From DAIOEK01 sp963828285 (GTDB taxonomy: Bacteria > Chloroflexota > Anaerolineae > Anaerolineales > Anaerolineaceae), in contig CAWHEB010000001.1 in NCBI GenBank assembly GCA_963828285.1, forward strand, positions 62,001-126,000: DNA of 64,000 nt, read 5' to 3'. Below the pieces are notes generated by a model. The model ran no database searches and was not told the origin of the DNA. It worked only from the letters and a program-made list of their open reading frames with translations. A program made the position numbers and the translations under genes. Shown piece by piece: positions 34,874 through 42,879 of this stretch; position 1 is the first letter of the stretch, and each line of letters starts with the position of its first letter.

Positions 34874-35515
34874 ATGATAAAAATCCTAATTGCCGACTTA
34901 TTTGATTTATCAAGATCTGGTTTGGTTTCTTTAATCTCCAACCAAGCCGATTTTGAAATTGTTTGTCAGACAATAGAAAGTACTCTTCTGATGTCTGACA
35001 TCCATTATTATCAACCTGATGTGGTTATCATTGATATACAGCTAAAACCGGTTAGCTGGGTGAATACTGTCAGACTATTAAAACATAGTGCGAAAACGCG
35101 ATTCCTGATTCTGGCGAACCAGGCAGACGATCCACTGATCATACAACTTCTTCAGGCAGGTGCACAAGGATGCATTCAGAAGAATGTTGGTGAGGATTAT
35201 TTAATTCTGGCTATCCACGAAGTATTTGAAAATAAATCGCCTATCTCACCGAATATTGCATATCACTTGCTGCAGTATATTCAGAATAATGGTGATAATA
35301 GAAATAATGAAAGTGTTAACAAATCATCTTTAACTCATCGGGAATTCATGGTCCTGCGCTTGCTGTCTGAAGGAACACCCAATAAAATGATCGGTAACAA
35401 ATTGGATATCAGTGATAGAACGGTTGAAGCGCATGTACGCAATATCCTTAAGAAATTAAACGCAACAAGCCGAACCCATGCAGCTTACCTGGCTATCCAA
35501 AATGGATGGTTATAA
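34874..35515 (+). CDS. NarL/FixJ-family response regulator with LuxR-type DNA-binding domain
   Basis: 213 residues from ATG 34874 (AGGTGA upstream; GTG 34865 is an alternative). The receiver domain has the phosphoacceptor D54 in DVVIIDIQL and FLILANQADD, QAGAQGCIQKN. The usual N-terminal acidic pair is reduced to one Asp (LIADLFD), so phosphorylation may be weak. The HTH domain SSLTHREFMVLRLLSEG, IGNKLDISDRTVEAHVRNIL is a typical LuxR fold. No kinase gene is adjacent. It may control the polysaccharide locus, for which a candidate direct/inverted-repeat site exists near 14731-14760 (speculative). Confidence 0.85.
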   Translation: MIKILIADLFDLSRSGLVSLISNQADFEIVCQTIESTLLMSDIHYYQPDVVIIDIQLKPVSWVNTVRLLKHSAKTRFLILANQADDPLIIQLLQAGAQGCIQKNVGEDYLILAIHEVFENKSPISPNIAYHLLQYIQNNGDNRNNESVNKSSLTHREFMVLRLLSEGTPNKMIGNKLDISDRTVEAHVRNILKKLNATSRTHAAYLAIQNGWL

Positions 35516-35657
35516 GCAAGAAATAGGTAATTATACTTATAAAGTGGATGAAAATAAGTAGATTTTGCTATATTTATTGCAGGTATCAAGCTTGCATAGA
35601 TTAGTTTTGTAAGGGATAATTAGTTAGTAGCATTTTACATTTTTGGAGGGGAATTAA

Positions 35658-36179
35658 ATGAATAAAACCATCGTCATCATACTGATCGCTCTATTTGTAG
35701 TCACTGGATTTGCATCCAACCAGTGGAGTGTTGCCGGAGCGCAAGGCACTATTCCAACTGTAATTCCCCCAGAGCCAATCATTCCGGTAACCGGTTCTGG
35801 TCCCGCTGCACTTTGCCAAACAATCATGCTTGAAATCAAAGATGTAGCCACAGTCTGCTTCCTGGATTTCCCGGTACCTGGATCAGTTGCATATCTGTTA
35901 GAACAGACTAAATTGGAAGACGTCAAATTACTTACACCTATGACTTACTTGACTGAAGTCTTCCAAATCACTACTCCTGAAATATTCACAGGAGAGATGA
36001 GAATCAGCGTTTATCTAACCCCACTTGAGAAAGAAACCCTGGTAAAGGATGCTGAGTATGGTCTTTATCATTATGATGTTGTGACTGCAACCTGGGAACG
36101 GATAGTCGCTGTTGTGGATGGTGATTATATTTCCGCGACAACCAATAAAACTGGGATCTTCGTGGTTGGCAAGAAATAA
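35658..36179 (+). CDS. Secreted protein of unknown function
   Basis: 173 residues behind a strong GGAGGGG ribosome-binding site. A signal peptide (IVIILIALFVVTGFAS, cleavage near residues 28-30) is followed by a Pro-rich linker (VIPPEPIIPVTGSGP) and a beta-rich domain. The end, WERIVAVVDGDYISATTNKT then GIFVVGKK, resembles the C-terminal strands of a ZU5/autoproteolytic-type beta sandwich, also echoed in the large surface protein near 52200 (SSPGRFVVMG). No catalytic motif. A terminator hairpin directly follows. Confidence 0.7.
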   Translation: MNKTIVIILIALFVVTGFASNQWSVAGAQGTIPTVIPPEPIIPVTGSGPAALCQTIMLEIKDVATVCFLDFPVPGSVAYLLEQTKLEDVKLLTPMTYLTEVFQITTPEIFTGEMRISVYLTPLEKETLVKDAEYGLYHYDVVTATWERIVAVVDGDYISATTNKTGIFVVGKK

Positions 36180-36185
36180 TTGTAA

Positions 36186-37611
36186 ATGAACAAATCGCAA
36201 GAATCAAAAAGTGGGTTCATCACCCACTTTTTATTTTACCTACAACGCTCCGATATTATTATCGGTGTTTTTGTATTTATTTCTGTTTTTGCTCTTTACG
36301 AAAGTATGGCTCCGTCCAGACTGTCCACAGCGAATTTTGGCAGTGATGGCGGAGATTTTTTAACTGCAGTACTCACCAATGGAATACCGCACCCTTCCGG
36401 TTATCCACTTTATTTATTACTTTCAAATTTTGTTCAGAAGTTATTTGTTGGCGATCATATCTGGCGACAGGTACAGATGTCGATCATTCCAGCTACGCTA
36501 TCTGTTCTGCTTGTTTTTTATTTTAAACTGGATGATTACTGCTACCGATAAAAATATTCAGAGGATCACAGTCTGTCTTGCTACTGCATTTGCAATCGCC
36601 ACAGCTCCGGTTTTCTGGTCTCAGGCGGTGATCATTGAAGTGTACGCATTGAATGCGGTTTTTGTTTGTCTGGCTCTGGTCTGGTTGTATCTAATCCTCA
36701 ATCGCTGGAGTGGAAGCATACGAATTAGGCAGATGATCATTTGTTTGCTATCCTGGATCTGTGGTCTTGGTATAGGGAATCACACAACGTATATTTTCAT
36801 CTATCCCCTGGCTATCCTTGGGATCTTTTACTTGTTCAAGTCGGATATGAAAAGAACACTGATCTACCTCTCTATCATTGGGTGGTTTTCTGGAATATTG
36901 ACTTATTTTATCCTTCCTGCCAGAGCTTCGCTGCATCCACCCGTGAATTGGGGTGATGCAACTACTCTCCAGGGATTGGTTTGGCTGGTCACGGGAGGAT
37001 CCTATTCCGGGAATCTGTTTTCAATCCTTCCAAATGAGGTTCTTGCACGGGTGATGGTATTGATTGGAGTATTTTTCAAACAGTTTGGTTTATTTGGATC
37101 GATCGCAGGAGTATTGGGACTTATAAACTTCCCTTGTGCTAAAAAGTTAAAATGGGCAATGGTCTATGTTTTACTTGTTTTTTCCATTTTTTCAATAGGG
37201 TATCGAACCAACGATTCCATCCTCTATATCATCCCTGGGTTGATCGTTTTTTCGATATGGATTGGTTGGGGAATTTATTATTTATGGCAATTCCGGATTA
37301 GATGGATTAATTGGGGCGCTGTGATTGCGCTGGTATTTCTCATCAATACTGTGATCGTACTTCCAGAAAGATACGACGAGATTGATCCGCGAAATGGTGA
37401 TCTAAGCAATTATGCAGAAACCACATTGACAAAATCTGATAGGAATAGCATCGTCTACCCTGAAAGCGACGGTGAAACATTCTCACTTTGGTATTACCAC
37501 TTTGCGCTCGGGGTAAGACCTGATGTAAAAATAATATCGAAAGGATTGCTCCAATATCCCTGGTACCGGGAGAATCTTAAAACGATTTATCCCGATCTTC
37601 ATTTGGAATAG
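36186..37611 (+). pseudogene. DUF2723 membrane glycosyltransferase-like protein, one frameshift
   Basis: Multi-helix protein of about 470 codons. The first loop carries the family hallmark FGSDGGDFLTAVLTNGIPHP followed by SGYPLYLLLSNF (Asp residues expected to be catalytic in GT-C-like enzymes). A one-base break near 36530 moves the remainder to another frame, with VFWSQAVIIEVYALNAVFV, LGIGNHTTYIFIYPLAILG, LPARASLHPPVNWGDA and VYPESDGETFSLWYYHFALG. DUF2723 proteins are thought to use polyprenyl-linked sugar donors at the outer face of the membrane. The annotated ATG 36186 has a poor ribosome-binding site and sits just before a terminator hairpin. Confidence 0.75.
36206..36232 (+). terminator. 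Intrinsic terminator overlapping the next gene's 5' end
   Basis: AAAAAGTGGGT (36206-36216), loop TCATC, ACCCACTTTTT (36222-36232): an 11-bp perfect stem ending in a T-run, continued by ATTTTA. It lies 27 bp after the secreted-protein stop but inside the first codons of the DUF2723 reading frame, so it can act as a terminator for one gene and an attenuator for the next. Confidence 0.75.
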
Positions 37612-37636
37612 TAAAAGTATCAGAAATCAAGGTATG

Positions 37637-37667
37637 ACACCCACAAGTTTTTGTGGGTGTTTTTTTT
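37637..37667 (+). terminator. Intrinsic terminator after the DUF2723 gene
   Basis: ACACCCACAA (37637-37646), loop GTTT, TTGTGGGTGT (37651-37660), then seven T residues. A perfect 10-bp stem, read on the plus strand. Confidence 0.9.
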
Positions 37668-37692
37668 CATTGGATTTTATAGAATTATCAGA

Positions 37693-39225
37693 TTATTCCG
37701 CTGGACAGGCGATCGGAGTCCTATCGGCTGATCTTCCTGGATGAGAGTAGTAAGCTTCATCAGGTAGGATCTTCAAACCTTTACCAAAATATTTATCCAG
37801 AACAATCCTGAATGTATTGATCGGCGACATGGTTGGATAAAAATCAGTTGTATCAACTCCTGGCAGGTATAAGGCATTCAGGATTTCGTAATGTTTGATG
37901 GTTCTTACTGATAGCGGACCATGATCTCCCTGGAGAATGATCACCGGAGGTTCTTTTGAATTTTTTAGAATAGCATCAACCGTCTCTTGAATTTTCTGAT
38001 CCGTATATGGGAAGGTCCCACGGTATCCCTTGTAATATGCGTCGTTCTCTGATTTAGGTGACCTGATCTTAGCTAATTCCGGGTTTGGACCGCCATCCGC
38101 ATCAAATACAAAAGGAGCATGGTTCATACTGAGATGCACAAAAACCAGCTTTGGCCCGTCAATTTGGGGGATCTCTTTGAGTTTATCGAGAGTGAATAAA
38201 GTAACTGATCTGCGGTAGGATTCTTCGGCAAAGTTCGCTTCCTGAATGTACTCATCCACAAGTGGAGCCAACATGGTACTGCGTAAAAACATGATGTCGA
38301 AACTGCCCAGATTGCTGAGGAATGAATGGGTACCCAGGGCAGTGCTGGTTGGCAGGAAATAGTAATCTGCATTGAACCACTCACTGAAGTTATAGCCTGT
38401 CTCGAACGCAACAGTCTGATATCCCATCTTCTGTAATTCGGTTCGGAAAGCATTATCACGAATTCCGCGACCAAGAGCTATCACTTCAAAATTGGATGGA
38501 TCTGCGATGTAATCCATATTCAAAGATAGATAAAGCGATAAATTTGTCTGATTGAAATTTGCCTTTGCACAATCGGCTACGTAAAAGCCCTTGGATCGTA
38601 AGTGTTTTATAAAATCAGAATTGTCGTAACCATACTCATCTTTGAGAATATCACTCCGCGTGTAGGTATCCAGAATTATGTAGTAGATATCCGGTTTGTA
38701 ACCCAAAGTCAGGTTTTCGGATGATTGGGGAGCTGCATTCCCCCCTGTTGTCAGGACAGCTTTTTGCGAATTGTAGAGACTGATGGAGATCTGGCTCAAA
38801 GGTAAAAGTAGAACCAGGGTGGAAAAAATAAAAAAATATTTGGCGATGTTTGGTGATATCGTTTTTTTACGAATAACAAGGACCAATAGAATGGCTAATA
38901 TTAACACCCAAATAACTAGAAGAAAGCGGTGTCTCCCAAAAACGAAACCAGCCAGAGATTTGCCCTCGAGTAGATCATAAACGTGCCCATAGGAGAAGAA
39001 TCCGATCTGGATGATTGCTGTTAGCAGGGAAGATTTTTCCAGCCTTCTGGTGAGAAGATAGCAGAATAACCAAATAAGGATGCACAAAACAATGGATTGG
39101 CCCAGTGGAAGGAGGATCTTATCAAATCCGACTTGCCCGAGATTGGCAGCAAATAATGAAACTGGGGAATAAAAAGCCAAAAGCAATGGATAGAACTGCA
39201 TGGTTGTAACCTTTTTACTCAGCAT
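37693..39225 (-). CDS. Sulfatase/alkaline-phosphatase-superfamily membrane protein
   Basis: 510 residues. Five or so hydrophobic helices occupy roughly residues 10-155, then a large extracytoplasmic domain beginning KPDIYYIILDTYTRSDILKD, where the Asp-Thr pair matches metal/nucleophile positions of sulfatase-like phosphotransferases. LVFVHLSMNHAPFVFDADGG and PVIILQGDHGPLS give further metal ligands. This is the general layout of lipoteichoic-acid-synthase-like and phosphoethanolamine-transferase-like proteins. The substrate is unknown; modification of a surface glycan is plausible from context. It is convergent with DUF2723 and divergent from mvaD. Confidence 0.75.
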   Translation of the reverse strand: MLSKKVTTMQFYPLLLAFYSPVSLFAANLGQVGFDKILLPLGQSIVLCILIWLFCYLLTRRLEKSSLLTAIIQIGFFSYGHVYDLLEGKSLAGFVFGRHRFLLVIWVLILAILLVLVIRKKTISPNIAKYFFIFSTLVLLLPLSQISISLYNSQKAVLTTGGNAAPQSSENLTLGYKPDIYYIILDTYTRSDILKDEYGYDNSDFIKHLRSKGFYVADCAKANFNQTNLSLYLSLNMDYIADPSNFEVIALGRGIRDNAFRTELQKMGYQTVAFETGYNFSEWFNADYYFLPTSTALGTHSFLSNLGSFDIMFLRSTMLAPLVDEYIQEANFAEESYRRSVTLFTLDKLKEIPQIDGPKLVFVHLSMNHAPFVFDADGGPNPELAKIRSPKSENDAYYKGYRGTFPYTDQKIQETVDAILKNSKEPPVIILQGDHGPLSVRTIKHYEILNALYLPGVDTTDFYPTMSPINTFRIVLDKYFGKGLKILPDEAYYSHPGRSADRTPIACPAE

Positions 39226-39444
39226 AAGAGATGTTCCATCCTGGAAACGAAACTAAACAAACTTATCCACCAATTGGCATAACGAGTGGAGAATTTGTCC
39301 ATTATAATCCTGAAAAACACCCAATAAGTAAGTATTCCACATATGTACTTAATTTTGGGAGGATTTCATAAAGTTGGTAGGATTGTTCTATGAAGCGGCT
39401 GGATACCAACCACCAATGGTTGTTCATGATAAACTTGACTTGAT

Positions 39445-40437
39445 ATGAATCGAACAGATAGCAGCCCAATGCAAGCCACTGCACTTGCTCATCCAAATAT
39501 TGCATTTATCAAATACTGGGGGAATTCTAACGACACCCTTAGATTGCCCGCCAACGGTTCCATCTCCATGAACCTTGCTGCACTTGAAACGATAACGACT
39601 GTACGATTTGATGTGGTTTTGAAAGCTGACCATATCATATTGAACGATCAAATCTCAAGCGGAGCAACGGCCAGACGGATCAGCGATTTTCTTGATCTCA
39701 TCAGGATAAAAACTGGCATCAATAATTATGCAGAAGTTCAATCCCATAATAATTTCCCATCAGGATCTGGGATGGCTTCATCCGCTTCAGGGTTTGCTGC
39801 GCTGGCATTGGCTGGTTCCACCGCGGCAGGTCTAAGCTTATCTACCGACGAGATATCCTGTTTGGCACGCAGAGGATCCGGATCAGCCTGCCGCTCGGTC
39901 CCGGCTGGCTTTTCTGAATGGCAGTCTGGAAAATCGGATACAACATCGTTTGCTGTCCAATTAGCACCAGAAACGCACTGGGATCTGGTCGATCTCGTTG
40001 TGATCCTGGACAACTCGGAAAAGAAGGTCGGTTCTACTGAGGGTCACAGCCTGGCTCCAACTTCCAGGCTGCAATCTGCTCGAATTGCTGATACTCCGAG
40101 AAGGTTGAATATCTGCCGAAAAGCAATAATGGAAAAAGATTTCGCTGAATTTGCTGCAATCATTGAAGAAGACTGTTTACTAATGCATGGGGTGATGATG
40201 ACCTCACAGCCTCCGTTGATTTACTGGCAACCCGGAACCCTGGCTATGATGCATCTTATCCAGGATCTTAGAAATCAAGGACTTGACGTTGCATTTACCA
40301 TTGATGCTGGAGCTAATGTGCATGCTATCACACGATCATCAGCAATTGATTCCATTAAAGGTGAGATAGCAAAAAACCACATGGTGCAAAAGATCATCGA
40401 ATCTCCTGCGGGTGGTCCTGCAAGGATTATTACCTAG
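39445..40437 (+). CDS. mvaD: Diphosphomevalonate (or phosphomevalonate) decarboxylase
   Basis: A 330-residue GHMP-family protein. ALAHPNIAFIKYWGNSNDTL and LPANGSISMNL form the substrate-binding start, SGSGMASSASGFAALAL is the ATP phosphate-binding loop, RRGSGSACRSVPAGFSEW carries the conserved Ser/Arg positions, and FTIDAGANVHAI includes the catalytic Asp. It converts (di)phosphomevalonate to an isopentenyl compound in the mevalonate route. Some Chloroflexota enzymes of this family are specific for the monophosphate, and the sequence alone does not decide. Alternative starts exist in the first nine codons. No other mevalonate gene is nearby. Confidence 0.88.
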   Translation: MNRTDSSPMQATALAHPNIAFIKYWGNSNDTLRLPANGSISMNLAALETITTVRFDVVLKADHIILNDQISSGATARRISDFLDLIRIKTGINNYAEVQSHNNFPSGSGMASSASGFAALALAGSTAAGLSLSTDEISCLARRGSGSACRSVPAGFSEWQSGKSDTTSFAVQLAPETHWDLVDLVVILDNSEKKVGSTEGHSLAPTSRLQSARIADTPRRLNICRKAIMEKDFAEFAAIIEEDCLLMHGVMMTSQPPLIYWQPGTLAMMHLIQDLRNQGLDVAFTIDAGANVHAITRSSAIDSIKGEIAKNHMVQKIIESPAGGPARIIT

Positions 40438-40475
40438 ACCTTTTGCAGTAGATGCACTCAACATTCACGGTTCGG

Positions 40476-40481
40476 TATAAT
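40476..40481 (+). promoter_or_regulatory. -10 box upstream of rseP
   Basis: TATAAT 17 bp before the rseP ATG, within TTCGGTATAATTAG. No clear -35. Transcription would start only about ten bases before the coding region, and there is no good Shine-Dalgarno. Confidence 0.4.
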
Positions 40482-40498
40482 TAGACAAAAAGAGAAAA

Positions 40499-41584
40499 AT
40501 GAGCACAAATATAATCGTAACCATCATTCAATTTATTTTAGTCCTTGGTGTTTTAATATTCGCCCATGAATTTGGGCATTACATCATGTCAAAAATATTC
40601 AAGATCGAAGTGGAAGAATTTGGTTTTGGCTTTCCACCTAAGATCGTAAAACTCTTCACGTTCCAGGAAACAGATTTCACCCTGAATGCTATCCCATTTG
40701 GCGCATTTGTCCGCCCGAAAGGGGAGAACGATCCGGAAGTAGCTGGCGGGATGGCTGCAGCCAATCCATGGAAAAGACTGGGTGTATTGTTTGGCGGACC
40801 TGTCATGAACTTGCTCGTCGGTTTTGTGCTATTCACGATCCTTTTCATCCGATTGGGAGTACCCGACCCAAAAATCGTTCAAATTCAGGATATCGTAAAA
40901 AACTCTCCTGCTCAGACTGCAGGCATACTACCTGGAGATCAGATCGATACTGCTGGCGGGGTTTCCGTCACGAGTATGGAATCGATCCAGAAAGTAATTC
41001 AGAATAATCTTGGAAAAGAGATATCGATCGGTTTGACCCGTAATGGCGTATCGGTCACAGTGTCAGTTACTCCTCGTTTGGATCCACCAGAGGGGGAAGG
41101 TCCCCTTGGTATCGTGATGACAAACCCAACCAGAATGATTTCCGTTTGGGAATCTATACCCATGGCAGCTCAATCCGTTGCTGAGTTGAGTAAACAAACA
41201 GTCTTAACTCCTATCCGGTTGATCCGTGGCGAATTAAAAGGTGATAACGCCCGAGTCGTTGGTCCAATAGGAATCTTTAGTATATATAGGATCGCCAATG
41301 AAAGGGATGTAGAAGCCCAATCATCACCTACACCGCAGCCGACCGCGGCTGTCTTGACATTTGTCGCTTACATCTCAGTCGCGCTGGGAATAACGAATCT
41401 CTTACCGCTGCCTGCGCTGGATGGAGGTCGGATAATCTTTGTAATTCCTGAACTCCTGTTTAGGAAACGTGTACCCGCAAAATATGAAAACGTTGTCCAC
41501 ATGTTCGGATTTATCGCTTTGCTTTTGTTGATGGCCATCATCACCATGCAGGATATATTTAACCCAATTCAATTACCAAAATAG
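40499..41584 (+). CDS. rseP: RseP-family site-2 intramembrane metalloprotease (M50)
   Basis: 361 residues. The zinc-binding HEFGH at residues 22-26 sits in the first helix (LVLGVLIFAHEFGHYIMSKI). FGGPVMNLLVGFVLF follows, a PDZ domain spans roughly 120-200 (SPAQTAGILPGDQIDTAGG), and the third catalytic segment NLLPLPALDGGRI contributes the Asp ligand. It cleaves membrane-embedded anti-sigma factors or signal-peptide remnants. It is followed after 11 bp by a HEAT-repeat gene, apparently co-transcribed. Intact. Confidence 0.92.
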   Translation: MSTNIIVTIIQFILVLGVLIFAHEFGHYIMSKIFKIEVEEFGFGFPPKIVKLFTFQETDFTLNAIPFGAFVRPKGENDPEVAGGMAAANPWKRLGVLFGGPVMNLLVGFVLFTILFIRLGVPDPKIVQIQDIVKNSPAQTAGILPGDQIDTAGGVSVTSMESIQKVIQNNLGKEISIGLTRNGVSVTVSVTPRLDPPEGEGPLGIVMTNPTRMISVWESIPMAAQSVAELSKQTVLTPIRLIRGELKGDNARVVGPIGIFSIYRIANERDVEAQSSPTPQPTAAVLTFVAYISVALGITNLLPLPALDGGRIIFVIPELLFRKRVPAKYENVVHMFGFIALLLLMAIITMQDIFNPIQLPK

Positions 41585-41595
41585 ATAAGGTTTCC

Positions 41596-42573
41596 ATGCC
41601 CGAGAAGAAAATTATTTTCGCTGATGTATTGACTTCACTGGAAGATATGTCCAAAATCTTTCCAGCCAGGTATCTTCGAGAATTTTCAAATTTGTCTGAA
41701 TCGCGATTAGCTGACTTGAAAAAATGCTGGACGAAGATACAAGATGAAAGAAAGATTCAAGTGTTCCAGGATCTTGAAGATCTAGCTGAAGCGGATACTT
41801 TGATGGATTTCGATGTACTTGCCAGATTTGGACTAAATGATACCCTTGCAGCAATCCGCACACTTTCAATACGTTTATTGTGGGAATGTGAAGCACTTGA
41901 TCTTGTCAATACCTATTTGGATATAACCCATAAAGACTCTGATCCGGAAGTACAGGCGACGGCTGCGTCAGCTCTGGGTTCTTACATCTATCGGGGAGAA
42001 CTTGAAGAATTCTCGGCAAATTTGTTAAAGAAGATAGTTGAAGAATTATTGAATACCCATGCAACATCACCACACCAGGTAGTCAAGAGACATGCATTGG
42101 AAGCGCTTGGATATTCCAGCGATGAAAGAATCCCTGAATTGATTGAAAAAGCATTCCGCAGCGAGGATTTCAGGTTCACCGCCAGTGCGCTTTACGCGAT
42201 GGGCCGATCCGCTGATAATCGCTGGGATAAATATGTACTCGCAAACCTCGAAAGCAGTCACGTGGATGTGCAATTGGAGGCAATTCGTGCAGCGGGCGAG
42301 CTGGATCTCAAAAAATCCAGAACTAAATTACTCCAGTTGGTAGATAGTGGCGATCTGGATGAAGAAGTATTCTATGCCGCCATCTGGTCACTTTCCCAGA
42401 TCGGTGGGGATGGGGTAAAAGCCATCTTCGAAGAAATCCTTGAAAGTGATATAGACGATGATCTGATCGACCATCTGGAAAAATCCATGGATAACCTTGC
42501 TTTCAATGAAGGTCTGGCAGATTTTGAGCTCTTCGACCTGGAAGAAGAAACCGACGAAGAAGAAGAAAACTGA
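41596..42573 (+). CDS. HEAT-repeat protein
   Basis: A 325-residue all-helical protein with tandem repeats such as DPEVQATAASALGSYIYRGE, VKRHALEALGYSSDERIPEL and HVDVQLEAIRAAGELDLKKS, and a very acidic tail (DLEEETDEEEEN). HEAT repeats mediate protein contacts; there is no catalytic signature. Its place between rseP and acylphosphatase is the only clue to its job. Confidence 0.8.
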   Translation: MPEKKIIFADVLTSLEDMSKIFPARYLREFSNLSESRLADLKKCWTKIQDERKIQVFQDLEDLAEADTLMDFDVLARFGLNDTLAAIRTLSIRLLWECEALDLVNTYLDITHKDSDPEVQATAASALGSYIYRGELEEFSANLLKKIVEELLNTHATSPHQVVKRHALEALGYSSDERIPELIEKAFRSEDFRFTASALYAMGRSADNRWDKYVLANLESSHVDVQLEAIRAAGELDLKKSRTKLLQLVDSGDLDEEVFYAAIWSLSQIGGDGVKAIFEEILESDIDDDLIDHLEKSMDNLAFNEGLADFELFDLEEETDEEEEN

Positions 42574-42578
42574 TTACA

Positions 42579-42869
42579 ATGCAAAAGCAGCTGCATGTCG
42601 TTGTTTCCGGTCGTGTACAGGGAGTTGGGTATCGAATTTACGCAGCAGAACATGCCATTGGCCACAACCTTTGTGGATGGGTTAGAAATCTGTACGAAGG
42701 TGATGTGGAAGTTTTGGCTGAAGGCGAAGAAAAAGATCTGCTGAGTTTCCTCGCAGATCTTGAGACTGGTCCAACTGTATCGAAAATAACCAGTATAAAA
42801 ACAGCCTGGAATCCATTTAGCGGGCAATATCAGGATTTTATGGTCCGTTCCACCTGGATCTCTGACTGA
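42579..42869 (+). CDS. acyP: Acylphosphatase
   Basis: A 96-residue acylphosphatase fold. VSGRVQGVGYRIYAAEHA supplies the phosphate-binding loop with the catalytic Arg (GVGYR), and GWVRNLYEGDVEVLAEG the catalytic Asn. It hydrolyses acyl phosphates such as 1,3-bisphosphoglycerate or carbamoyl phosphate. It begins 6 bp after the HEAT gene and is convergent with uvrB. Confidence 0.92.
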   Translation: MQKQLHVVVSGRVQGVGYRIYAAEHAIGHNLCGWVRNLYEGDVEVLAEGEEKDLLSFLADLETGPTVSKITSIKTAWNPFSGQYQDFMVRSTWISD

Positions 42870-42879
42870 TCGAATATTG

